Source of the DNA: SAR202 cluster bacterium
Lineage (GTDB): Bacteria; Chloroflexota; Dehalococcoidia; UBA3495
DNA length: 12,483 bases
Direction of reading: 5' to 3'
Assembly: GCA_009392075.1 (NCBI GenBank)
Contig: VFHG01000188.1
Span: forward strand, 1 to 12,483
Below, one piece after another: positions 6,329-12,483 of this stretch (position 1 is the first letter of the stretch; every line of letters starts with the position of its first letter). Made by a program: the position numbers and the translations under genes. Under the pieces are notes generated by a model. The model was not told the DNA's origin. It was given only the letters and a program-made list of their open reading frames with translations, and ran no database searches.

Positions 6329-6355
6329 TTGGCAGGATTCCCCTTGGCCTATACT
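6329..6355 (+). promoter_or_regulatory. possible promoter of the Nudix gene
   Basis: TTGGCA (6329-6334) and TATACT (6350-6355) each match the sigma70 boxes at five of six positions, but the 15-nt spacing is short. Transcription would begin near 6362, giving a leader of about 50 nt before the ATG at 6415. The TTG at 6364 would then be practically leaderless, which favours the ATG. Confidence 0.35.
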
Positions 6356-6414
6356 ATCCCAACTTGAAGGCAATCGAGCAATCAACGGACTCTTTAGCGA
6401 AGGAATATCGAACG

Positions 6415-6903
6415 ATGCCACCACCGGACCGGTACAACACTGGATACAACGTCGGCGTTGGCGGAGCGGTCGTTGACGACGGCCGATTGCTGCTAGTCCG
6501 GCGGTCATCGCGCCGAGGCCGTGGTAATTGGCAGATACCCGGCGGGTTTGTCGAGCAAAACGAAACGATGGAGTTAGCCGTGGTCCGGGAAGTAGAAGAG
6601 GAAGCCGGAGTCAAGACCACGGTCCAAGGGGTGTTGGGTATCAGGAACCGGTACGACGAAGAAGGAGGCAACAGCTTGTACATCGTGATGCTGTTGAGCC
6701 GTCAGTCCGGCGAGCCCAACCCCGATATGAAAGAAGTCGACAGGGCGGAGTATTTTACCCTGGCTGAAATCCAGGCTCTGGAGCAGATTTCACCAGTTAA
6801 TATTGAAGTGGCGAAACGGGCGCTGTCTAAAGACCATCGCATGCTGTGTGCTCAGACAGTTGAACAAGTGAACCGAGGGTCCTACACGTTATTTATCGGG
6901 TGA
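6415..6903 (+). CDS. Nudix hydrolase
   Basis: A complete Nudix box is present at residues 44-66 of the 162-residue product: G44, E50, then R58-E59-V-E-E-E-A-G-V66, matching Gx5Ex7REUxEExGU. Nudix enzymes cleave nucleoside diphosphates linked to another group, with the REUxEE glutamates holding Mg2+. The upstream strand GGAVVDDGRLLLVRRSSRRG and NWQIPGGFVE fit the fold. The substrate cannot be named; the sequence resembles the ADP-ribose pyrophosphatase/MutT-like group. I chose ATG 6415 because AAGGAA at 6400-6405 lies about 10 nt before it. An in-frame TTG at 6364 would add 17 residues but has no ribosome site. It is divergent from the PPOX gene and ends 12 nt from the convergent PspC gene. 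It stops with TGA, showing that TGA is a normal stop in this genome. Confidence 0.88.
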   Translation: MPPPDRYNTGYNVGVGGAVVDDGRLLLVRRSSRRGRGNWQIPGGFVEQNETMELAVVREVEEEAGVKTTVQGVLGIRNRYDEEGGNSLYIVMLLSRQSGEPNPDMKEVDRAEYFTLAEIQALEQISPVNIEVAKRALSKDHRMLCAQTVEQVNRGSYTLFIG

Positions 6904-6915
6904 GGGCAGCAACGA

Positions 6916-7107
6916 CTACTCTCCTTCGGGTGCTTTGGGCATCCAGACGAACAATACAACGTAGGCCAACAGCCCGAGAGTAGAGGAGGCCGCCCCGACA
7001 ACAAACGCCATCCGTACGAGTGTAGGCGAGATGCCCAGGTACTCGGCCAGGCCGCCTGCGACCCCGAAAATCCATTTTCGCCTACTCTTGGCTAATCGCT
7101 TTTTCAC
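6916..7107 (-). CDS. PspC-domain small membrane protein
   Basis: The product matches the PspC domain: KKRLAKSRRKWIFGVAGGLA, then EYLGISPTLVRMAFVV, a GLLAYVVLFVWMP membrane helix and a short acidic end. PspC proteins are small inner-membrane proteins linked to phage-shock or envelope-stress responses in some bacteria, but many are stand-alone with no known role. I place the start at GTG 7107 (63 residues), where the domain begins and GAGGA lies 4 nt upstream. An ATG at 7185 would give 89 residues, but the extra sequence is arginine-rich, unlike the family, and lacks a clear ribosome site. The gene lies 94 nt downstream of selenoprotein 2 in the same direction and may be co-transcribed with it. 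Confidence 0.78.
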   Translation of the reverse strand: MKKRLAKSRRKWIFGVAGGLAEYLGISPTLVRMAFVVGAASSTLGLLAYVVLFVWMPKAPEGE

Positions 7108-7201
7108 TGAATCCTCGCATTGGAAGATTCCCCCCGGGCGTCGCCTTGCTCGATGCAGAAAACGGGCGTAGCCTCCGGCCTGCATGCTACCCGGGAAACT
7201 T

Positions 7202-8314
7202 TCAGCTTGGCATGCCTTCCATATCGATGGTGGCGTAGTACTGCTTATCGCCGAGGGATTTGACCTTCCCCCAAAACTCTTCTCCGACGGCTAGCCCCGA
7301 TGCCGCCCGCTCCGTTGTCTCCCGGAAGATATTCCATGAATCCGGGTGTAACTGGCGGCACTCGGCGAAGATCGCATCAGCTTCATCAGCGCGGCCAATT
7401 CGTTTCAGGTATTGGCCCAACTGGAATTTTGCATGTGCCAGGGCCATTTCGTTGCTCATTGCCGGCAGATGTTTTCTCGCTTCATCAGTGTCAAACAAGA
7501 ACGGACTGGCGCTGCCATTGACAGCCCAGTCTCTCACGGCCTGGATATATGTCGATTTTGCGCTTGCAGCACGTGCAGCTGTCTCCGGTATATACCCGCC
7601 TATTTCCGGGTCATATTCCTTCACCACGTCCAGTGAGCCGCCCGTCTCAACCGGGCGAACGATCATGCCGGTTTCGTCTATCCAGACCGCCTGGGGTACG
7701 TTGACCATGTTGTACAACGAAGAGAGCAAGTGGTTTTGATCGATAAGCGTGATGTAATCCGGTGCGGCCGCCTCGATCCACGGTCGCGCAGCCTCGACAT
7801 CGGCATCCATCGCCACTGACAGGATCATAAAGCCGTCGTTCTGCACGGTTTCAAACATCGTCTGCCAACCTGGCAGATCATTCCGGCATCCTCACCAAGA
7901 AGCCCAGGTGATCAACAGGACGCGTTTCCCTCGGAAGTCGGTCAATGAATGGTTATTGCCGTTTAGATCAGGCAGCGTGAAATTGGGCGCCTCAAGACTA
8001 AGCATTGTGTCATTGCGAAGGCCGGCGCTCTCGCCCAGGAGCCACACCTCCGCATTGGCGCTCCGAACTGCAGGCTTGCCCATCAGGTCCCAAAAAGCTG
8101 AGACATTGATGGCGTCCCCTTGGACAAAACTATCTGCCTTATCTAATGGCACTGGCACGCAGATATCACCCTTGCAGAAACCTTCCGGTTTCATCGACCA
8201 ACCTGTTATGGCGGCGGTATCGCTTGTGCTAAGCCATAGCTCATCTTTAGGATGCGATTCGCCTGGTGCTATTGTTGATTCAGTTGCGCTCGTTTCTGTT
8301 AATACGGTAACCAT
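7202..8314 (-). CDS. selenoprotein: thioredoxin-fold (redoxin) protein with UGC motif
   Basis: One 370-codon frame runs from ATG 8314 to TGA 7202, with an internal TGA at 7892-7894 (codon 141). Residues 109-140 (APNFTLPDLNGNNHSLTDFR, GKRVLLITWASW) are a typical AhpC/TSA-thioredoxin opening. After the TGA comes GCRNDLPGWQTMFETVQ, then LSVAMDADVEAARPWIEAA and VPQAVWIDETGMIVRP, completing the fold in the same frame. The TGA is therefore at the first active-site cysteine of the WASW-C-G-C-R motif, giving U141-G-C143. The N-terminal 100 residues form a separate region with a Cys pair, GFCKGDICVPV (C47/C52). The C-terminus (about 300-370) is helical and TPR-like (AKFQLGQYLKRIGRADEADA). A 7-bp SECIS-like hairpin follows the TGA. 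GAGGAAGG (8321-8328) is 6 nt from ATG. Probable role: cytosolic thiol/peroxide redox chemistry. It is divergent from the monooxygenase gene. A nonsense mutation is the alternative. Confidence 0.87.
7861..7894 (-). promoter_or_regulatory. UGA codon with candidate bacterial SECIS hairpin, selenoprotein 2
   Basis: With the T of TGA at 7894 as nucleotide 1, nucleotides 18-34 (7877 down to 7861) read TCTGCCA-GGT-TGGCAGA, a perfect 7-bp stem with loop GGT. The loop begins with two Gs and a U, the bases I recall as important for SelB contact in the E. coli fdhF element. It occupies the same 18-34 interval as the hairpin of selenoprotein 1, although the two stems share no sequence. Confidence 0.8.
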
Positions 8315-8329
8315 TCGCTACCTTCCTCA

Positions 8330-8340
8330 TCGATTATCGA
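8330..8340. promoter_or_regulatory. small palindrome in the divergent promoter region
   Basis: TCGAT-T-ATCGA is a perfect 11-nt palindrome just upstream of the selenoprotein 2 ribosome site, in the 107-nt gap between two divergent genes. It could be a half-size operator, but it is short enough to occur by chance. Confidence 0.2.
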
Positions 8341-8377
8341 ATTCATTCTACGCCAATGAATAGCCTCGATGCCGCGT

Positions 8378-8385
8378 AGTATAAT
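8378..8385 (+). promoter_or_regulatory. -10 region of the monooxygenase promoter, overlapping a minus-strand -10
   Basis: TATAAT (8380-8385) is a perfect -10 box on the plus strand, placing a start near 8392 and about 30 nt of leader. The -35 region is weak (three of six at best). On the minus strand the overlapping bases read TATACT (8383-8378) with TTGATT 15 nt upstream, which could serve selenoprotein 2. The two -10 boxes share four base pairs. Confidence 0.45.
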
Positions 8386-8421
8386 TCGTGCCTAGCCGAA
8401 TCAATCTAGGGGATGGACTTA

Positions 8422-9513
8422 ATGCAGATTGGGATGTTTTACCAGATACAGGTCCCCAAGCCCTGGACGCCCAGCAGCGACTATGACCGCCATTGGGAGA
8501 TGATGGACCAGGTGGTCTTTGCTGAAGAGCAGGGGTTCGAAAGCGTCTGGCTGGCTGACCACCAATTCCGCACTGAATGGTCTCACTCCAGCGCGCCGGA
8601 TGTTACCCTGGCTGCCATCAGCCAGCGAACATCCCGCATCAGGCTAGGAATAGCCGTGGCAGTTCCTCCGGTGCAGCACCCGTTGCACATCGCTGCGAGG
8701 ACGGCCACCCTTGATATCTTAAGCAAGGGAAGGGTGGATTTGGGCGTCGGCCGCTCCGGTTACCCGTACCAGATGGCAGCCTTCGGAGTTGACCTCGAGA
8801 ACGCCACCGGCATGGTGGACGAAGCGTTGGAGATCATTCCCCGTGCCTGGGGCGAGGGGGAGTTTTCGTACCAGGGGAAGTACTTCCAAATCCCGACTAG
8901 AGAGGTTCACCCCAAGCCGGTGCAGACTCCCCATCCTCCCATATGGCTAGGCTGTAGCCGCGAGGAAACCTTCAGAAAGGCCGGCGAGCTCGGCTTGGGA
9001 TGCCTGGCTATGTCGAGCGGTGGCCCAGATCGCCTGACCCAATTAATAGACGCCTATCGCGAGGGCATCCAAAACGCCAAACCCGTAGGGAAAGTGATCA
9101 AGGATAGCGTCTCCATCAGCACGCTGGCGATCTGTGCCGAAAGCCGCAAAGAAGCCCAGGAACGAGGGGCCAAGATTCTAGATTGGTACCGGAGTCAGCA
9201 AGACCTCCGCCATGGCCGGGTCTGGCAGGAACAGGACCCAGCCAACGTGCCGAGCGACTACCAGTGGCACTACCAACGTTCGGTGGTCACGGAGTCATCT
9301 AAGCGCGACGAAATTTCCTCTTTGGACCTGATCAAAGAAGGGCGGTATTGCATCGGAGACCCCGATGACTGCCTTCGCTATATGGAACAATACGTGCCCA
9401 CGGGCGTGGACGAAATCATGCCATTATTCCAGATCGGTCCCATTGCTAATGAAGAGGTGATGGAGACCTTGCGGTTATTCGGCAAACACGTCATCCCGCA
9501 TCTTGCGGGCTAG
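8422..9513 (+). CDS. luciferase-like (LLM class) flavin-dependent monooxygenase
   Basis: The protein matches the bacterial luciferase-like TIM-barrel family, flavin-using enzymes that take reduced FMN or F420 from solution and oxygenate carbonyl, sulfur or other compounds. Seen from the N-terminus are: MQIGMFYQIQVPKPW, AEEQGFESVWLADHQF (start of the barrel), ISQRTSRIRLGIAVAVPPVQ, HPLHIAARTATLDILSKGRV, DLGVGRSGYP (flavin-binding turn), HPKPVQTPHPPIWLGCSREE, and a C-terminal GDPDDCLRYMEQY then VDEIMPLFQIG. The order and length (363 residues) are normal. I prefer ATG 8422 over ATG 8413 because AGGGG (8408-8412) touches the earlier codon but is 9 nt from the later one. The substrate is unknown. 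Such genes are numerous in marine SAR202 genomes, where they are proposed to attack recalcitrant organic matter. It has its own promoter, and a separate promoter follows it, so it is probably a single-gene unit. Confidence 0.88.
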   Translation: MQIGMFYQIQVPKPWTPSSDYDRHWEMMDQVVFAEEQGFESVWLADHQFRTEWSHSSAPDVTLAAISQRTSRIRLGIAVAVPPVQHPLHIAARTATLDILSKGRVDLGVGRSGYPYQMAAFGVDLENATGMVDEALEIIPRAWGEGEFSYQGKYFQIPTREVHPKPVQTPHPPIWLGCSREETFRKAGELGLGCLAMSSGGPDRLTQLIDAYREGIQNAKPVGKVIKDSVSISTLAICAESRKEAQERGAKILDWYRSQQDLRHGRVWQEQDPANVPSDYQWHYQRSVVTESSKRDEISSLDLIKEGRYCIGDPDDCLRYMEQYVPTGVDEIMPLFQIGPIANEEVMETLRLFGKHVIPHLAG

Positions 9514-9550
9514 CCGCCGATGCGTGAGTTTGAATTTACATCTACGGTCA

Positions 9551-9580
9551 TTAACAGACCAGCTTTTTTCACTGTATAAT
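9551..9580 (+). promoter_or_regulatory. sigma70-type promoter of the CoA-transferase operon
   Basis: TTAACA (9551-9556, five of six) is followed after 18 nt by a perfect TATAAT (9575-9580), with a T run just before the -10. The start would be near 9587, about 70 nt before the TTG start codon of the first CoA-transferase gene. Confidence 0.62.
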
Positions 9581-9657
9581 TCCAATCCGATTGGCAATGC
9601 TGAGACTGATCCAGCAGTCGTCATTGCCCCGAACATGAACACCTCCGGAGATTCCCT

Positions 9658-10854
9658 TTGACTTTTTCGCTGCTCCAGGGTCTGCGCGTCGTGGAACTTG
9701 GGGAGTCCGTATCCGCCCCCTACTGCAGCAAGCTCCTCGCCGATATGGGAGCCGAGGTTGTGAAGATAGAACGGCCCGGCGTGGGGGACCAGGCTCGGGA
9801 ATACGGGCCTTTTCTCAACGACCAGCCCCACCATGAACGGAGCGGCTTGTTCCTCTATCTAAACGCCAATAAACAGGGAGTAACCCTGGACCTGGAAACT
9901 CCGACTGGGCGTGAGATTCTGGGCGGATTACTTGCCCAATCGCAGGTATTCGTCCACAACCTCCACCCGACCGAGATGGACCTGTTGGGAGTCGATTACG
10001 AGAGCCTGCGGACTCACAACGATGCTCTGGTCATGGCGTCGGTAACTCCCTACGGATTGACCGGCCCATACCGCAATTACAAGGCCTACGACATCAATTT
10101 GGCGGCTGCCGGAGGGATCTGCGAGGGGCTGGGTAGCCCCGATCGAGAACCTTTGGGTTTCGGGACTCCGGAGGTCGGCTATTTCGCCGCCATGGCCGCC
10201 GCATCGTCGATTGTCATCGCCCTTCTGGCCGGCGGCGGGCAGCACATCGATATCGCCGAAGTCGAGTCCATGGCCGGTATCTACAACGGCCCAGAAGCGT
10301 TGATGGCTGTTTACCAGTGGCGCATGACCCGGCGGACCGGCCACCACGCCCTGGACTTCCCCTACCCCAACTGCATCCTTCGCTGCAAGGACGGATACAT
10401 ATTCGTGGGCTCTCCGGAAGGAAGACAGTGGCGCACCCTGCTTGAGGTCATGGGCAGTCCTGAGTGGGCCAAAGAAGACCGTTTCCGAAACCGCACGGCG
10501 ATGAATAACGAACACGCCGACGAAGTCGACGGTTACATGGAGGAATGGCTGACACAGCACACCAAAGCTGAATTGCTAGCCTTGGCGCTGGAGCACCGCG
10601 TTCCTCTTGCCCCAGTGCGCGATTTCGGCGAGGTCCGGAACGACGAAAGTCTGGCCGATCAGTTCGTGGCGATCGAACGCCCAGACACCGGTCCTGTTTC
10701 CTTCGCCGGACCGCCCTACAAACTTTCGAACCAGGAAGCGTCGCCGCCGAGGCCAGCGCCGTTACTAGGTCAGCACAACGCCGACATCTACTGCGATGTG
10801 CTGGGTTACTCCAAAGAGGAGCTGGTCAAGCTTTACCAGACAGGGATAATTTAG
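9658..10854 (+). CDS. class III CoA transferase (CaiB/BaiF/FRC family), probable catalytic Asp missing
   Basis: This 398-residue protein belongs to the family III CoA transferases, which move CoA between carboxylic acids through an aspartyl-CoA thioester. Marks are LLQGLRVVELGESVSAPYCS (5-24), KLLADMGAEVVKIERPGVGD (25-44), LFLYLNANKQGVTLDLETPT (64-83), VFVHNLHPTEMDLLGVDY (97-114), VMASVTPYGLTGPY and GGGQHIDIAEVESM (192-205). The catalytic Asp normally stands where this protein has G174 (TPEVGYFAAMAAA), and the following loop is a few residues shorter than usual. This suggests altered chemistry or an inactive partner subunit. Translation starts at TTG 9658, with GGAG (9647-9650) 7 nt upstream. 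It is first in an operon, and its stop lies only 3 nt before the next start, so translation is probably coupled and a heteromeric complex with the next protein is possible. Confidence 0.9.
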   Translation: MTFSLLQGLRVVELGESVSAPYCSKLLADMGAEVVKIERPGVGDQAREYGPFLNDQPHHERSGLFLYLNANKQGVTLDLETPTGREILGGLLAQSQVFVHNLHPTEMDLLGVDYESLRTHNDALVMASVTPYGLTGPYRNYKAYDINLAAAGGICEGLGSPDREPLGFGTPEVGYFAAMAAASSIVIALLAGGGQHIDIAEVESMAGIYNGPEALMAVYQWRMTRRTGHHALDFPYPNCILRCKDGYIFVGSPEGRQWRTLLEVMGSPEWAKEDRFRNRTAMNNEHADEVDGYMEEWLTQHTKAELLALALEHRVPLAPVRDFGEVRNDESLADQFVAIERPDTGPVSFAGPPYKLSNQEASPPRPAPLLGQHNADIYCDVLGYSKEELVKLYQTGII

Positions 10855-10857
10855 GCG

Positions 10858-12093
10858 ATGAACCAAGATAACGAAAATGCTGGGGCTGGCCCGCTCAGCG
10901 GATACCGGGTGTTGGACTTTGGCTGGGTCCTGGCCGGCGCGTTACCCGGCATGGTACTGGCCGACATGGGCGCCGAGGTCCTCAAGGTGGAGACCCGCCA
11001 ACGCATGGACTATATGCGCCTGGGCCGCCCCATCATCGGTGATGAACCCGATCCGGAACAACATCCCTTGTTCCACAACGTCAACCGCGGAAAGCTCAGC
11101 ATCGCCGTCAATACAACGAAGCCAGGGGCCATCGATCTGATTAAGGGACTTGTGCCTCACTGCGATGTGGTCGTGGAGAATTTCTCTCCGGGCGTGATGG
11201 ATCGGCTGGGTCTGGGCTACGACGTTCTTTCCGGAATCAAATCGGAAATCGTGATGGCATCCATCTCGTCCAACGGTCAGACAGGGCCGTTGCGAGACCT
11301 GAGAGCTTATGCGCCGTCCATCGGCGCTTTGTCTGGCCTGGACAGCACCATGGGCTACGAAGGCGAGAGGCCGCTGGGACTAAAACACGCCTACGCAGAT
11401 ATCGTGGGTGCGCTGCACTCGGTATTCGCCATCGTATCTGCGCTGCACCAGAAAGAACGGACTGGCCAGGGGCAGTACATCGACGTTTCCATGCTACGAG
11501 CCACGGTCGCAACCATGGGCGCGGGCCTGATGGAATACGAAATGACTGGCCGGGTCATGGGCCCTAAAGGCAACTACGATCCGGTGATGGCCCCCTATGG
11601 CAACTATCCTTGCGAAGGTGACGAGGCTTGGGTGTCCATCGCCGTCAGGACCGAGGAGGAGTGGCAGGGGCTGAAAACAGGCATGGGCAACCCAGCCTGG
11701 TGTGAAGCAGAACGATTCTCAAGCCGGTATTCCCGCCTGGAAAATCGGCGAGACCTGGACGACAACCTGTCCACTTGGACCCGAGAGCGGACCGCCGGAG
11801 ATATCACAGAGTTGCTCCAGGCGAACGGAGTGGCCGCGATACCGGTGATGGGCGCAGAGGACCGGCTATTTAACCCGCACTTCAAGGAACGCGGTCTTTA
11901 CTCCGACATCGAGCACCCGTCTCTGGGGGTGGAGCCCGTCTATAACATCATGTGGAACCTGGAACGGACACCTCCTTCCATCCATCGGCACGCGCCTTTG
12001 TTGGGCGAGCACAACCAGCAGATATTCGGTGGCCTTTTAGGGATGGCAGAAGAGGAGATTACCCGACTGGAAGAAGACCAGGTTCTCTGGTAA
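10858..12093 (+). CDS. class III CoA transferase (CaiB/BaiF/FRC family), catalytic Asp present
   Basis: The 411-residue product is a second family III CoA transferase. GPLSGYRVLDFGWVLAGALP (11-30) and GMVLADMGAEVLKVET (31-46) form the Rossmann-like N-terminus. NVNRGKLSIAVN (74-85), VVVENFSPGVMDRLGLGYD (104-122) and VMASISSNGQTGP follow. The catalytic aspartate is visible as D181 in KHAYADIVGALHSVFAIVSA, before KERTGQGQYIDVSM. The end, HAPLLGEHNQQIF, is the usual family closing. Start ATG 10858 lies 3 nt after the previous stop, with AGGG about 13 nt upstream, so it probably depends on coupling. Members activate substrates such as oxalate, carnitine, bile acids or succinate-linked acids, and the acid used here cannot be told. 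It is likely the active partner of the preceding protein. The dehydratase gene begins 45 nt downstream. Confidence 0.93.
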   Translation: MNQDNENAGAGPLSGYRVLDFGWVLAGALPGMVLADMGAEVLKVETRQRMDYMRLGRPIIGDEPDPEQHPLFHNVNRGKLSIAVNTTKPGAIDLIKGLVPHCDVVVENFSPGVMDRLGLGYDVLSGIKSEIVMASISSNGQTGPLRDLRAYAPSIGALSGLDSTMGYEGERPLGLKHAYADIVGALHSVFAIVSALHQKERTGQGQYIDVSMLRATVATMGAGLMEYEMTGRVMGPKGNYDPVMAPYGNYPCEGDEAWVSIAVRTEEEWQGLKTGMGNPAWCEAERFSSRYSRLENRRDLDDNLSTWTRERTAGDITELLQANGVAAIPVMGAEDRLFNPHFKERGLYSDIEHPSLGVEPVYNIMWNLERTPPSIHRHAPLLGEHNQQIFGGLLGMAEEEITRLEEDQVLW

Positions 12094-12138
12094 CGTAGCC
12101 TTAAAATCCCGGCTCACAGCTAAAAACCCGAGGTAAAC

Positions 12139-12483
12139 ATGGCAAAACAAAACGAACAAGAACGGGTCACTCAGACCCTACCTGAGGTTGAGGGAATCAC
12201 TGCCGAGTCCATCGCCGCCGCCAAGGCAATGATTGGCATGCGCTTGCGGACCGAAAACTTCGTTCGGGACGCCTCCGTTGGCTCCATGCTCAACTTCGTC
12301 AACGGAATCGGCGACAGCAATCCCATGTTCCGTGACCAGGAGTACGCCTCCTACTCGAAGTATGGGTCGATTATAGGCCATCCCTGCTCTCCCTTCATGC
12401 GGCACTGGTCCGGCAGGACCCGGTGGGGCCTCCCAGGAGTCCACGGGTTCTTCGCCGGGACCGACTGGGAGAACTTCCGACAC
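12139..12483 (+). CDS. FAS1-like/MaoC-type dehydratase, N-terminal part
   Basis: The first 115 codons of a gene run off the window end. After a polar start (MAKQNEQERVTQTLPEVEGI), the sequence RDASVGSMLNFVNGIGDSNP, then EYASYSKYGSIIGHPCSPFM and LPGVHGFFAGTDWENFRH, follows the N-terminal hot-dog domain of FAS1-like dehydratases of the MaoC group. In this group 'GDsNPmf.D..ya...rwGsiigpP' and 'lpGvhg..aGtdWe' are characteristic. These proteins hydrate or dehydrate acyl-CoA substrates. GAGGT (12130-12134) is 4 nt from ATG, supporting the start. As third gene behind two CoA transferases it suggests a CoA-thioester pathway with a hydration or dehydration step. The catalytic His/Asp region, if in a second hot-dog domain, lies beyond the window. 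Confidence 0.8.
   Translation, partial: MAKQNEQERVTQTLPEVEGITAESIAAAKAMIGMRLRTENFVRDASVGSMLNFVNGIGDSNPMFRDQEYASYSKYGSIIGHPCSPFMRHWSGRTRWGLPGVHGFFAGTDWENFRH

Noticed and set aside
6364..6414. TTG 6364 as the Nudix start
   Set aside because: It has no ribosome site and would lie about two bases from the predicted transcription start; ATG 6415 has AAGGAA at suitable distance and the family sequence begins after it.
7892..7894. TGA read as tryptophan (alternative genetic code)
   Set aside because: The Nudix gene and both selenoprotein genes end in TGA as a stop, all recognised Trp positions use TGG, and both internal TGAs fall at Cys and not Trp positions.
12178..12483. 101-codon minus-strand ORF at the right edge
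   Set aside because: It is the antisense shadow of the dehydratase gene, which has a ribosome site and recognisable hot-dog motifs.

Overview
The window is bacterial chromosomal DNA of moderately high GC, densely packed on both strands with short intergenic gaps. The gene mix is a tandem pair of class III (CaiB-type) CoA transferases followed by a FAS1/MaoC-like dehydratase, a luciferase-like flavin monooxygenase, an M19 dipeptidase, an arylsulfotransferase-type protein and a bacterial PAC2 protein. This recalls uncultured Chloroflexota of the SAR202/Dehalococcoidia type. That assignment is an inference from gene content only, since no taxonomic marker gene is present.

The main result is two genes on the minus strand that are each interrupted by an in-frame TGA exactly where a redox-active cysteine is expected. 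In the first (4259 down to 3117), a peroxiredoxin-like domain reads ...SAYW-TGA-PPC-MTQL. In the second (8314 down to 7202), a thioredoxin-fold domain reads ...TWASW-TGA-GCR-NDLPGW. The reading frame continues unbroken after both TGAs with convincing family sequence. In both genes a 17-nt stem-loop lies at exactly the same distance downstream of the TGA (nucleotides 18-34, counting the T of TGA as 1), where a bacterial SECIS element belongs, and each loop has a G in its first two positions. Both genes also end at a TGA used as an ordinary stop. I therefore annotate both as single selenoprotein genes, which conventional gene callers would split into two ORFs each. No selA, selB, selD or tRNA-Sec gene is in the window.

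Layout. Positions 2-229 hold the C-terminus of a PhnD-type phosphonate-binding protein (plus). 266-1219 is a PAC2 family protein (minus) with tandem and inverted repeats in its leader. 1431-1586 is tRNA-Arg(UCU) with its promoter and leader hairpins, and directly behind the tRNA is a remnant resembling a YIP1 C-terminus. 1915-3012 is an M19 dipeptidase (plus). A minus-strand series follows: PPOX-class flavoprotein (6267-5632), arylsulfotransferase-like propeller (5520-4357) and selenoprotein 1 (4259-3117). A Nudix hydrolase (6415-6903, plus) converges on a PspC-domain protein (7107-6916), which lies downstream of selenoprotein 2 (8314-7202). A divergent promoter region at 8315-8421 separates selenoprotein 2 from a luciferase-like monooxygenase (8422-9513). 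A good promoter at 9551-9580 precedes a CoA-transferase/CoA-transferase/dehydratase operon (9658 to the window end).

How the genes may work together. The right-hand operon, with the monooxygenase before it, looks like part of a pathway that oxidises and CoA-activates an unknown carboxylic acid. The middle of the window carries thiol/selenol redox functions. Nothing here resembles a phage, an IS element, a CRISPR array or a toxin-antitoxin pair.
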